In this document: positions 21,877-32,783 of the stretch, piece by piece
How positions within the stretch are numbered: the stretch's first letter is position 1
Layout of the letters: every line of letters starts with the position of its first letter
Assembly (NCBI RefSeq): GCF_000002595.2
Contig: NC_057015.1
Span: 5,133,195-5,197,194 of the forward strand
Direction of reading: 5' to 3'
Source of the DNA: Chlamydomonas reinhardtii
Taxonomy: Eukaryota > Chlorophyta > Chlorophyceae > Chlamydomonadales > Chlamydomonadaceae
Length of the DNA stretch: 64,000 nt
Notes under the pieces: generated by a model
Database searches by the model: none
Seen by the model: only the letters and a program-made list of their open reading frames with translations
What the model was told of the DNA's origin: nothing
Position numbers and translations under genes: made by a program

Positions 21877-23523
21877 CTACTGCCGGCGGCCGGCCTTGAC
21901 CCCCGAGCCGAGGTTCCCGTTGCTGCCAGGGCTGATCTCTGCCGCTGCCGCGGCTGCTACCGCTGCTGAGGCCGCCTCCGCCTCGGCGTTGCTGCTGAAG
22001 GAGACGTCGCTGCTTCCGTTGAGCACATTGTGCCGCTCCATGGACCTGACAATGAGCGGCAAAACAGTGCGTGGGCATGGTCGTGAGCCTTCCCACTTCA
22101 CCTATCTTACGTCGACTAGGTGTAGTGCTGCGTTATCCTGACAGTAAAAGGACTAGCTAGCAGATGACAGACCATCGTTTCCACAGCACCGCACTGCACT
22201 AGGCAACCAGCGCATTGTGCTGGTATCAGCGTCTGTCGGTGTCATTTCTTACTCACCATAGGAAGTCATTTAGCTGCTCCATAATGGCTGTGTCCAGAGA
22301 CTCCACCTGCAGCAAGGGAATAAAGTCATGAACCGCTCAGACCACGCCGATACATACCCAACGACTTGAATCAGATGCGCAAACGTGACGGCCACCTGGC
22401 GCCAACCTCTCAGCCCCAACCCTAGCTAATGAAGTGTCCTATTGCCCCTCTTGGCCTCGTTGCCCCTCATCGTCCCTCACCGCGTACACTACATCTTTGA
22501 CCAGCTTCTCGCGCTCCTCCGGCAGCGCGCTGAGGCAGTGCGGGTCCACCGCAACCTGCACATCCACCGTATCCTGGCCGTCCTCACTGCCGCCGAACTT
22601 GACCCTGCGGCAAGTTGAGCGGGGAAGGGGATAGAACAATTGGCGTTTCCTTGCATGCTGGGCATGGTGGGAGAACGTGTTGCTGCGTTTGCGCTCGAGT
22701 CACCCACTTGGCCAGTCCGGTGAAGGTGCGATCCTCGGCGCCGCGGGCAGTGGCCTCCCAGCCCAGGTCCAGGTTGAGGCGCTCCACGCTGCAGGTGCGA
22801 GAGAGGCGAGACCGTGTCAGGGACGACGGAGGTGGCGCGCGCGTCAGATGCAACCTAGTCACCGGGTACCGTACTGTGTGCAGCACTGGCCGGGCTGGCA
22901 AACTGCACTGCTGATAACGTGTAACTGGAATGCAGCCTTCAACAATCTCACCGCAAGGCCTTCTCGCCGCTACTGAGGTCGCCGCGGTAGGACAGCAGCG
23001 ACGTGGTCTTGCAAGTGGCGCGGGGCGTGCTGTGCTTGAGCCCCACCAGCTTCTGGCCCAGCTCGTCCCACACCCAGCCCTGGCCGTCCTCACTCATGGT
23101 CTCCAGCGCAAAGTTCGAGCCGGCACCGGGGTGAGCCTGTGAAGGGGAAGGAGGCGATTCCGAGTGTGCACGTGAGGTGTTGCGCGGCGAAGGCCGCTCG
23201 AGGGCGCGTGTTGTGGGCCAGCCCTAGGCAGGCCTGGACCACCCAGATTTGCGCTGATTGGTTGTGCCAGCTCCTGCAAGCTGCCGCACGGAAGCTTGCG
23301 GTACAAAAAGCGCGCATCCTTTTCCCGACACGGACACGTTTCGTCTGGAGGCTGGCAGGCCGGTCCTCGGTAGCAGCTTCCAAGAAAGCGTTAGCTTACG
23401 TACCGCTGCACACGGCCCAAGATGGACGCGGCGCTGGTGAAGTTGACTTGGCATGGCGCTCCGAACCTCGCCTGGCCGCGCCAGGCCCTCCGACACGCGG
23501 TATTGCTGTCTTAGTGGATGCAT
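21877..23523 (-). CDS. Aha1 N-terminal-domain-like protein, tandem copy 1
   Basis: Exons (descending): 23523-23404 (tentative), 23136-22952, 22788-22708, 22604-22481, 22306-22257, 22045-21877; about 242 residues. The core has the order and spacing of the Aha1_N fold: GWVWDELGQKLVGLK (helix after the conserved W.W), a strand pair around LNLDLGWEA, VKFGGSEDGQD, then a long helix EEREKLVKDVVYA. In the family this domain binds the middle segment of HSP90 and stimulates its ATPase; that role is inferred only. The C-terminal Aha1 domain is absent, and the protein ends in an Ala/Ser-rich tail. Exon 1 is an Arg-rich leader chosen because its GTACGT donor keeps phase; the first Met within exon 2 (MSEDGQ) is the alternative start. 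Every intron phase matches copy 2. Confidence 0.55.
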
Positions 23524-24787
23524 TATCCTGATTTTGAGATATGTGCACCGCTTGTTGGAGGCTGTTCGGCCCGAAAGCTTGAAATATGAACCGGTAAGTG
23601 CAGGCGTTACAGACTGTATCGATAGCTAATACGAAGTTACAAACATAGAAGTCCGAGGCTTAATTAGAGCGAATGCGTATCGCCCCGAAATCGCCCAAAG
23701 AAATGCAACCGTCGGTTGGACATGAACCCAAAATGTTATCGGCTAATGCCTGCACGCGCGTGAACGCGTTACAAAAATACCAATTTGTCCGACGCAGAGG
23801 CGTCCTCCCTGGCGGCCCGAACCTTGGACTAGGGCGCCAAGCCTCGCGTGTCCTTCCGGTTGCCATCTGCAACCCGGCACGCCACCGACGCGTTGGCAGT
23901 CGCGCTCGCCAGCCACGACCACATTACTGGCAACAGTGCACACCAACCAAACGTATTCACGCCATGCTACTGGCATGTGTTGCAGCCGTATGTTGCCCCG
24001 CCGCTTGCATGCAGGTGCATGCCGTTGAGCACTTGAGCTCCCCGCCACAGCGCCCACAAACCGCCGTCGAACTTTCCCCTGGACCACGCCACTGACGCTA
24101 ATTAGTTCCGAAATCCTCGGGCGCTACCCTCGTCTGCTCCTCACCGCTCGCTACCAAACAAAAAATCAGGTATTGACCAACAATGGAATGGACTCGTATC
24201 GCTATCACGTACGGCTATCACGGCTGGCGTAAGCAATGCCCGCAAACCCCTTCGGTCTCACCTGCTCCGTGCCTGTCCGTGCTGGCGGCTGGACCGGCAC
24301 GCCGAGACCGTAGCGCCAGTAGCGGTACTACCGTATAACAACCGAATGCTGCCCTGTAGAATCAAACAAAAATGCCAACTGCACCCAGAACGTTCCGCAT
24401 GGTCCCACAACAAAGCCCCGCGCAGTTCAATTCACGCAGCACGCCCTGCACGAGAAGCCCAAACAAAAAATACAACTCTCAGTGGCCCGAGGCTCCAACG
24501 CCTCGCGCGTGCCTCAACGCCGTAACCCTCTCCCCGCGCATGCGCGCATTTACTCACGACCCTCCCACAAAAGATTCACTCTCGCTGCCAGCTTGGTTCG
24601 GGTACTGCCCCTACACAATACAAAAACACAGGGCACCCAGGGGTATTCATCCATACTGTACACACGGCCGCCGGTCTGGCCGCAAAAATATGTCGCTCCC
24701 TTTCACACTCAAAATACCGCACTTGATGGCATGATCTCCACTTCACAGCTGGCCTCTTACGTGAAGCGCAAACAGGGTGTCGGAGCA
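23524..24787. other. Spacer between the two Aha1-like genes
   Basis: No exon recognisable. Composition is less GC-rich than the flanking exons (for example 23580-23780 and 24100-24480), as in 3' UTR or old repeat sequence. TTACA at 23769 is a possible distant polyadenylation signal for copy 2 on the minus strand. Confidence 0.45.
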
Positions 24788-26441
24788 TTAGGCAAACGCA
24801 GGCGCCATGCCCGGCACGAACGACGGCGCTGGCGAGGCGGGGGCCGGCGCCGGTGCGGCACGGGCCGGCGCGAGCTCGGCCTTGCTGACGTGCATGCTGC
24901 TCTCCAGCTCACACAGCCGGTTGCGCTTCTCCATGTTCCTGTGAAGCAGCAGAAGAGCGAGGGGGAGGGGTAAGCAGAACGTCATGTGATAGATGGGCAG
25001 CGGGGTATCGGCTCTAGACCGGGCGGCGAGTTACCTGGGCTCCAGCCTGCCACTACAGCTCGCAGGGTCTCACGCGCATCGCGGTAAGTTGGCGCTGGCC
25101 CACGGGCTCCCGGCTCCGACAGGGATCATGCGACGTACACATGAGCAACCGTTCCACACACACTCACCACAGGAAGTCGTTGAGCTGCACCATGATGGCA
25201 GCATCCATCGACTCCACCTGCGCCCCACAGCCGGATGACAAGGTGTCAACCTACCGTGCCCATCCGCGGGAGAGCTCGTTTCTGCTTTTCAGTCCGACAC
25301 TCTCACACTCTCCCCAACTGTTTGATGCATGCGCCGCGCCTCACCGCGTACACCACATCCTTGACCACCTTCTCGCGCTGCTCGGGCAGCGCGCTGAGGC
25401 AGTGCGGGTCCACCGCCACCTCCACGTCCACCACGTCCTGACCGTCCTCACTGCCACCGAACTTGATTCTGCGGGACGAAGCGCGCATAGTGGACATGCA
25501 GGGCAAACGGGACTCAGCTCCATGGCGATTGAGGCCAAAGGAGGACGCTTGACGATGCGGGAGCGAAGTGTGAGCCCCGCAGCCGCTGGCCAGAGGCCGT
25601 GGCGTCCTTAACCTACCGGAACTTTTTCATGTGTGCATGATAGCCCCCAGCGTGCAAGGCGAAGGGGCAGCTACCTTCCACCACAAACCCAACTCACGTA
25701 GCCAGGCCGGTAAAGGTGCAGCCCTCGGCGGCGCCGGCGGTAGCCTCCCAAGTCAGCTCCAGGTCAAGCTCATGCACACTGCAAGGCAAGGTGGTGGGGG
25801 GGAGATCAGGACCAGGGCGGTACCAATACACGACCACCTACTGGTACTGATGTGGCAGCAGCATCACAGGTTTTGGTGCGCGTGGGGCACAGGGGCATGG
25901 CAACATGCAGCTGTACTGCTAGAGATGTGGGTCGGCAGCCAATCCAGTTTCAACAACGTGTAATCACAGCCGCAGCCAGTTTGATCGGTTAGCTCACCGG
26001 AGCGCCTTGCGGCCGCAGGACAGGTTGCCGCGGTAGGAGATCAGCGAAGTGGTCTTGCAAGTGGCGCGGGGCGTGCGGTGCTTGAGCCCCACCAGCTTCT
26101 CACTCAGCTCGTCCCACACCCAGCCCTGGCCGTCCTCACTCATGGTCTCCAGCGCAAAGTTCGAACCGGAATGAGCCTGGGCGGAGGGAAAGGGGGGTAG
26201 GGGCGGGGAAAGGGAGGGAAGTTGGAGGAGAGTGCGTGGCCTCACAGACAACAAGTGCACAGAATCACGCATATCCAGCGTGAAATATGGTCCTGCAGAG
26301 CTGAGGATACTCAGGCGTCACGTGACTCACTGCGCGCTGCACGCTGCGAGGAGCAGGACGACGCGACATCGCAATCATGGGATTGCGCGAGGGCCGCGAG
26401 GGCACGGCCGCTTGCGCGCGCGTCAGGCGCATTGAAATCAT
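24788..26441 (-). CDS. Aha1 N-terminal-domain-like protein, tandem copy 2
   Basis: Exons (descending): 26441-26331 (tentative), 26176-25998, 25778-25698, 25468-25345, 25217-25168, 24938-24788; about 231 residues. Same core as copy 1: GWVWDELSEKLVGLK, LDLELTWEA, IKFGGSEDGQD, EQREKVVKDVVYA, then MDAAIMVQLNDFLW. Exons 3, 4 and 5 have exactly the same lengths (81, 124, 50) and phases as copy 1, and exon 2 is two codons shorter. The C-terminus diverges into a Pro/Ala-rich tail. Exon 1 reads as an Arg/Ala/Ser-rich leader (MISMRLTRAQAAV...), plausible as an organelle transit peptide. It is joined by a GTGAGT donor in phase; an in-frame Met at 26534 would extend it. The co-chaperone role is inference from fold resemblance. 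Confidence 0.55.
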
Positions 26442-27431
26442 CGTAGCTGATGTTATCGCTGAATGCCGAGTTGTCTTCGGGTTGTTGTAGGAAGCGCGAG
26501 AGCCAACAACTTCGGATTGAGCGTTTCTGTGCAATGCGCGATGAGCTGAGCGGCACAGCGTGAGTATGGACAGTAGTCTATTAATACTATGGTGGTTGCA
26601 GGGCTCGCGCGCGGCTTTCTATGGGTGTTGCGCGCCCAACTGTTCATTTGGCCGAATCGCCACCGATTCCGCGGAATCCGCAGTTCGGGCGCGCCGTAGG
26701 GTTTGCGGGCGCTGGCGTTGCCTGTCCTTATGCAGTGCAGCCCTCAGCACAAAGTCGGCGACACAACGCTAGAAGCAGGTTGCAAGGCGGTTGCTCGTGA
26801 TGGAACATGGCAAGGGGCAGGAAAGCGTAGTCCCGATGTGTGTGGCTCCCACCCGTGCCCACATAAATGCGTAGCAAGAAGGGACAAGGCATTGGTGCGT
26901 CGTTCGCGCGCGTTGCAAGGCGGTTGCACGAACAGCCTTTCGCCGTTGCCCGCTAACGGACTGGTCGGCGAGGCCCCGGTGCACGCGCATCCTTCCCCTC
27001 GCGCCCTTGCAGTCGCCTGGGCACCATTTACGCACACTGCACTGCTCACTGCGAGCCGCCACACATCCTGCCTTATAACAGGGCCCGCCGTGAGGGCCCG
27101 CGTGAGGCCTCTGGCACAACCCTGGGCACAACCGCAACCGGCGCCCGCACCGCTACCGCGCCCCGTTCCCACGTCGACTGCCAAGCCCCCGCTGTCATAC
27201 GCGACACTGTGCAACCATAGATCAACCATTGCATCGAATGCCCAAATGCATGAGTCCAGCACTCACACATAGCCAGCGTGCTAAATTCAACCCCCACACG
27301 GCCACACCCAGCCCCCTGCAGCTCAAGCCCTGCACCTCCGTTCCCTTCCGCCCTCATGCAATGCGCAACACCCCCCCCCCCCTCCTCCTCACGCCTCCTC
27401 CTCCTCCTCCTTCCCCTCCTCCTCCCCATCA
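26442..27431. other. Intergenic: promoter of Aha1-like copy 2 and 3' flank of RFC5
   Basis: No gene recognised. It includes two short direct copies of TTGCAAGGCGGTTGC (near 26783 and 26923) and ends in the pyrimidine tract next to the RFC5 stop. Confidence 0.45.
27368..27428. repeat. C-run and CTC/CCT pyrimidine tract in RFC5 3' UTR
   Basis: A C run of more than ten bases followed by repeated CTCCTC units, immediately 3' of the RFC5 stop (27432). It is purine-rich (GGA-type) on the transcribed RNA. Confidence 0.85.
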
Positions 27432-30390
27432 TCACTTGGCTGCCGCCGCGATGGTCTCCCTCGCCCGCACGAAGGCCGCCACCAGCGCCCCCAGCTGCAG
27501 CTTCTCGCTGGTGCTGAAGGCCAGGCGGTGCTCCACGTCCGCCAGCCGCTCCACCAGCGCCACCTTGGCAGGCACCGGGATGCTTAGAGCCATCACAAAC
27601 CTGCGCGGGCAGGAGTGTGGGTGGCGGGAAATTTGTGCCAGTCTCGGGAGAGATGATGCGGGAGAGGGGGTAGCCACCCGTGCAATATGGAATACGGAAA
27701 CGCAACGCAAGCAGTAGAAGCGCATGCCGGCATACGGCGGGGATGGAGGGAAGGACAAGGCACAGGTGTGCGGGCCGCAGGGGATAGCTGGTCGGTCTGG
27801 GCGTCGAGCACGGGAGCAAGGGGCGACCACATGGACACCAATGCATGCGGGTGTACTCACGGGTGCAGCTCGCGCACAATGTCCACCAGTGCAATGCCCT
27901 TGTCCACCTGCAGCTTCAGGATGTCTGGGGGGCGGGTGGGGCGGGTAGGAGAAGGTGAATTGTGTCGATGATTCCAGAGGGCGCTACTTGTCGGTGTTCG
28001 GTCCATGCCTCCCGTTCTGAACACACGGAACATGCGGAATCCCGCTCCCCGCCCCCGCGCGCCCCCTAGTTCCTCTAAAAGGCGCCCACACACTCACTGG
28101 CAAACACCTCCGCCACGCGGTCGTTGAGCAGCCACGTGAGCACCCGCTCGATGTCGGCGGGCAGGGGGTTGCCGGTGCACGTGTACACCGCCGACTGGTC
28201 CACCGTGTCAAACGCCATGTGGCAGGACTGTGCGCGGCACAGCACGTGGGTGGGGAAGTCAGTTCCAAGCCCAGAGCAACCGGTTCCAGAGCGGGGCCCG
28301 GGGGCGTTAGCAATTCATGCGAACGGTTGCGAAGGGGCTGCCTCGCTCTGGCTTGCCAGAGCCCCTCGGGATGCTACCTCAGCCCCAACCCCTCCTCCCA
28401 CATCACCACATGAAGCCCCCCGCCCACCCCGCCTGTTCCTCCTAGCACGCCGGCCCCGCCGCGGTGCTGCCCGCACCTGCAGGATGTTGAGCGAGCGGCG
28501 CATGTCGCCACTGCCCAGCTGCACCACCGCATCCAGGCCGCCCGGGCCCAGCTTCATCCTGGCACAGGGCCGGGGTTCAGGGCCGGGGGCAGCTCAGGCG
28601 ACAGCCACGGCAGGTGCTGCGGATTGGACGGGCCGCGTGCCGGCTCCTGATAACCCCAGCAGGCCCCTTCGTCCAGGAACCCCAGCAGGCCCCTTCGTCC
28701 AGGAACCCCAGCAGGCCCCTTCGTCCAGGAACCCCAGCAGGCCCCTTCGTCCAAGAACCCCAGCAGCCCCCTTCGTCCAAGAACCCCAGCAGCCCCCTTC
28801 GTCCTAGGCCCAGAGCAGCCCGCCACTCACTTCTCGATGTCTGCCACGTACTGCAACCGCTCGCGCACGAATTGCGGGCTCAGAGGCGCGAACCTGTGGT
28901 GGCGGTGGCGGCGTTGATGATGGAGGAGGGGGATGAAAACCTTAAAGCGCCGCAAGAAGCAGGCAGATATGATGAAGCGTGAGCATGGCACAGCACATTG
29001 GCACAAGTGCGCATATGTGCATCTGGCGGCCCCACCTGAACTTGGTGCAGCGGGACTGCAGCGCGGGGATGATCTTTGACACGTAGTTGCAGATGAGGCA
29101 GAAGCGTGCGTTACGGGTGTACTTCTCAATCACTGCAGAAGGGAGGTGACAATGGAGGCACCCGTGGCGCGTAAAATGGCTGAGGCGTCAAGCAGCGCAA
29201 CATGTAGCGGCAAGATCGGGCGAGAGGCCCTGCATCCTCCCTTCCCCCATGACCCTCCTGGCTCCCCTTCCCCATGATGTGCTGCCCCCACTCCCTGCCC
29301 TCTGTGCAGGTGGATGCCGCCTGCCACGCCACGGGCCAGGACCAGCCTGCAGCTGCATCACCCGCCTCCGCCCCCACATCCACCCGCGCCCCGGCCGCCG
29401 CCGCCGCGCACCTCGCCGCAGCGCCGCCTGTGCGTCCTGCGTCATGGCGTCACACTCGTCCAGGATAATTAGCTTGAACTTGTTGCTGTTAGATAGGGAA
29501 CAACAAGGGAGGACCAAAGGTCGGGTTGGGAGGGTGGAAGAATCGAGCCTGTGGTATTGCGGGCCGCCCGCGTCCACGCAGCAAATCGGCCACCGCCGCT
29601 GTGATGGCTACGCCAGGACCTACCCAGGAAGACAGGAAGGCTGCAGGCCCGCCCGTCATGCCCTGTACCCAATGCCAGCTCACAACCGTTTGCCGCCCAT
29701 TCTTCAGCTCCTCGGCACTCTGCCCAACAAGATCACCCAGCTCCACACACACAACAGACACTGCCCACACGGAATCCGCCCGCAAACGCCCGCCCGACAA
29801 ACCCGCCGCCACGCCCCCACCTGAACACGCTGCGCGTGGACGCAAAGTCCTGGATCTCCTGGCGTACCACGCCGATGCCGCGCTCGTCCGAGGAGTTGAG
29901 CTCCAGCGTCATGTTGGCCAGGCTGTTGCCGTAGATCTGGCGGGCTACCGCCAGGATGGTGGAGGTCTTGCCGGTGCCGGGCGGCCCGTACAGCAGCAGA
30001 TGCGGCAGCCGGTTCTCCACCGTCAGACGCTTGACTGCGGGGCCGTGGAGTGGTCGGGGGGTGGGCGGGAGGGAGGAAGCGTGCGTGTGTGCGTGTGTGT
30101 GCATACCAGGACTGCTTGGACTGCCACGCCCAACTCCTATAGCGCCTGTGCAAGGCCCGCACCAGCCAGGGCCACACTGCCATTTCTCCCTTCCCCCATG
30201 CCAGTGTCTTACTCGTGTCGATAATCTCCTTGTGCGCGGCCACGTCGTCGAGCTTCTTTGGTCGGTACTTCTCCACCCAGGGTGCGTCCCGCCCGTCCAC
30301 AGTGCCGTCTGTCTTTAGCCGGTTGCTCGGCACGGCCATTACCTCGTCCATCTTGGCCATGGCCGACATGTCCTGAGCTGCAAGAGCCAT
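27432..30390 (-). CDS. RFC5: Replication factor C subunit 5 (clamp loader small subunit)
   Basis: Exons (descending): 30390-30213, 30034-29821, 29485-29412, 29132-29036, 28893-28831, 28558-28477, 28227-28098, 27924-27861, 27600-27432. Total 1,071 bases, 356 residues, all phases consistent. Family features: [13 protein letters not shown] near residue 38; Walker [23 protein letters not shown]; Walker [10 protein letters not shown]; the SRC arginine-finger motif in [15 protein letters not shown]; sensor 2 region [11 protein letters not shown]; and the C-terminal collar helices. It aligns end to end with human RFC5 (yeast Rfc3). The RFC pentamer loads PCNA at primer-template junctions in the nucleus. 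Shares a 451-base divergent spacer with the YqgF-like gene. The intron between exons 5 and 6 carries a 26-base minisatellite. Confidence 0.95.
28652..28807. repeat. 26-base minisatellite, six copies, in an RFC5 intron
   Basis: Units start AACCCCAGCAGGCCCCTTCG. The first four are nearly identical (one changes at its end), and the last two share a G-to-C change, giving an ordered gradient of variants. Lies between RFC5 exons 28893-28831 and 28558-28477. Confidence 0.95.
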
Positions 30391-30841
30391 CCTGCTATGC
30401 TAGGATAGAGGGTCGGGGTGACTAGAATTTGCGCGGCAAAATCGGCCCGGCGCTCAGGCCCTCTGCTTTAGAGGAAATTAATTGGCCAGATCTACAAAAG
30501 AATGAATGATGAAGACATTTCAGACCACCAATGCAAATTCCTTAGCGTTGCGGAGTTTTCGGGTGCTCAGCTCGGTGTTTCGCGACTACAGCGTGGTAGA
30601 GGGGCTATACAGTAGAACTCTTAGTGCGAGTTTATGTCTCTAAAATAACTGTTGCCTTGTCGCAAGGAAGGACGCGCACTGCATCGGCCTGTGGAATTGT
30701 AAACCAGAACCCCAAGCCCTTAGCGCACCCTGAGAAGCCTGATAAGTACAGTATAACTGACTTATAGAATACATTTTACATGAAGCCACAGGCCATTCAC
30801 TTGTTGGGCTTTGGTGGTAACTGAAATTGAGGTTGGCCGCG
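30391..30841. promoter_or_regulatory. Divergent promoter region, RFC5 / YqgF-like gene
   Basis: 451 bases separate the two start codons. The spacer is less GC-rich than the exons. No convincing TATA box or known motif was found. Confidence 0.5.
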
Positions 30842-32498
30842 ATGTGCCGAGTGCCAGCAACCGAACTGCTGCAGCGGCTGGTGGCGGGCAAGCGGCTTCT
30901 GGGCATCTCGGTGACGCCGCTTTCGGTGGAGGTCGCGGCAGTGGGGCCTCCCTACGTGTCAGGGGCGCTCATACGGTGGGTGGCCAAGCACAGGCACGTT
31001 GTGGTGGCGGACGAGGCGGGTGGGACTAGCGGGAGGCGCTTGGCAGCGGGTCTGTGCAGGAATCATGGACGCCTCTTACATTGCAAGAAACCGCAGACAG
31101 GGGACCCCAACACGCAGCTGTTAGGATGGCCCGCCCCGCCATCTGCGTACCCTGCAAGTAGAAGTCGCATGGGTGTTGTGCCGCCTCATTCCACAGGACG
31201 GGGCGCTTCCTTTCTCCCGAGGAGCTCAAGGTGGCCCTGCTCGAGTCCCAGGTCGGTTGGCATAACAGATTGCTTGCCTCAGTAGAACCTTCTCTGCCCT
31301 CATGCGGCTGCTAAGCGCTGCTCACAATCACACCCGCTGCCGCCTCCGCTGGCGTCTCCGCTGCTTCCTTTGGTACCGCCTCTGCTGCCGCGCCCGCTGT
31401 CTCCTGCCGGCGTCCGGTCCTGTCGCGCTCAGGCCGACGCCGTACTGCTGGGAGGCTCCGGCGCCTTCCGCACAGACGGCACCACGCAGCTGGGTGTGCG
31501 CAAGCTGGTGTCACAACTGCGCGGCCTGGTCTACCACAGCGACTGGCTGCCCAGCCCCGCACTAGTCGGCGCCGCCGCCGGGGCGGCCACTGCACTGGCC
31601 ACAGCCCCTGTGACTGCGGCAGCAGCGGTTGCCTCCGCGGGTGGTGCCACGCCCACCACAGCTGTCAGCGTCGCAAACGGCAGTAGCGGCCTTGGCAGCG
31701 GGGATCAGATAGGCGCGGCGGTGTGTGTGCCGGTGTGGTACTGCCGGCGCGGTGAGGATGACCCGGTGGCAATGCTGGTGGAGTATGTGCAGGTGCGTGG
31801 CGTTAGCGACCGCGACTGCAGGGAGGCATTGGGACTGGAGGGCTGAAGAGGGCGGCGCAGCTGGGCGTTTGTGGGCACTGCCAAATGTTCGTGTCATGCG
31901 GCGTCACAGCCACTCGCCATTACTCGGTAATTGCAGGCTCATACGACGCCACAGCAGCGGCTGGCGATACGGGCCATGGTAGGCGCTGGTGCCAACTCAG
32001 CTCCTGCAGGCGGGAGAGGCGGAGGACATCTGGGCGGCAGTCACTCTGGGGGCGGTCGCGGAAGCGATGGCACCCCAGCAGCCGGGTAATGCTGTGGCGA
32101 CCAGGAAAGCTTCTGGGTGCTCAGGTGCCTCTTCCCGGCGTCTGACGAGGCCGTTTTATGCACGTGCGAATCTGAAGGACCGTGACGTGTGCGTTGTTAC
32201 AGCCTGGACCAAATCAAGACAAGGACTGCGACGAGTGCTGAAGCGCTGGCGTCGGGTGCAGGAGAACTGTGATGCCCCTGTGACGCTATATGGTAATTTT
32301 ACATGGACATACAAATGCATTTGCGGAATGGCTGTATGTGATGTTTATATCCTCGATACCAGGCGTGCCTGGGAGTGCACATCGGTTTCAGCACATCGGT
32401 TTCATCCAGCAGCTTGGGGGGCAGGCCATGTCGGGGCCGGGCTGAGTGTGTGCAAACACTCTAGAGTGGATCCCGTGGAATGGACTCCGCGCCTTTAA
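30842..32498 (+). CDS. RuvX/YqgF-like resolvase-fold protein
   Basis: Best exon model: 30842-30975, 31197-31251, 31433-31792, 32010-32498 (345 codons). The N-terminus RLLGISVTPLSVEVAAVGPP aligns with the RuvX strand pair normally reading R.LG.DvG..riGvA.sdP. ADAVLLGGSGAFRTDGT fits the 'vvGlPlnmDGt' motif; HSDWLPSPALVGA fits 'DErltt..A'; and EDIWAAVTLGAVAEAM fits the last helix with its Asp. RuvX/YqgF proteins act on RNA or branched DNA. Here the first catalytic Asp position is Ser (GISV), so activity is doubtful. A low-complexity Ala/Thr insert splits the domain. The end of exon 1 and the last roughly 100 residues are uncertain; the true stop may lie earlier after another splice. Confidence 0.5.
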
Positions 32499-32754
32499 AC
32501 CGATGCATTGCAAATCATTTTATACGTGTGGTCATCAAAATTGTACAGCGCGTTCCTGGTTCTGCCGAGACCCGTCTGCACGTTCTACGAGACACAGTGC
32601 AACACTGGCGCTTCTCTGATAAATGACTAGCATGCATCCTTTTGAGTAGAACTACACATTAGATTAAGTACTCAAGCAGCCCGTAAGCAAGGCATGCGTC
32701 AGTCGTCCACTTTGCTTTTATTCGTGCAGCGGTACCTTTCACTCAAACACTTCC

Positions 32755-32759
32755 TGTAA
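32755..32759 (+). terminator. TGTAA between YqgF-like and ApgM genes
   Basis: The only candidate polyadenylation signal noted before the next gene. It lies just 25 bases ahead of the ApgM start codon, so if used, the two transcripts would overlap. Confidence 0.3.
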
Positions 32760-32783
32760 CGCTGAAGGTCTCAAGCAGCAGTC

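Noticed and set aside
26311-26556. Frame starting MPLSSSRIAQKRS as the first exon of Aha1-like copy 2
   Set aside because: Its phase at the GTGAGT donor leads to an immediate stop in exon 2; the neighbouring frame joins cleanly.
28021-30390. CRISPR-like array suggested by the 26-base direct repeats
   Set aside because: The units are head-to-tail with no spacers and lie in a eukaryotic intron; this is a minisatellite.
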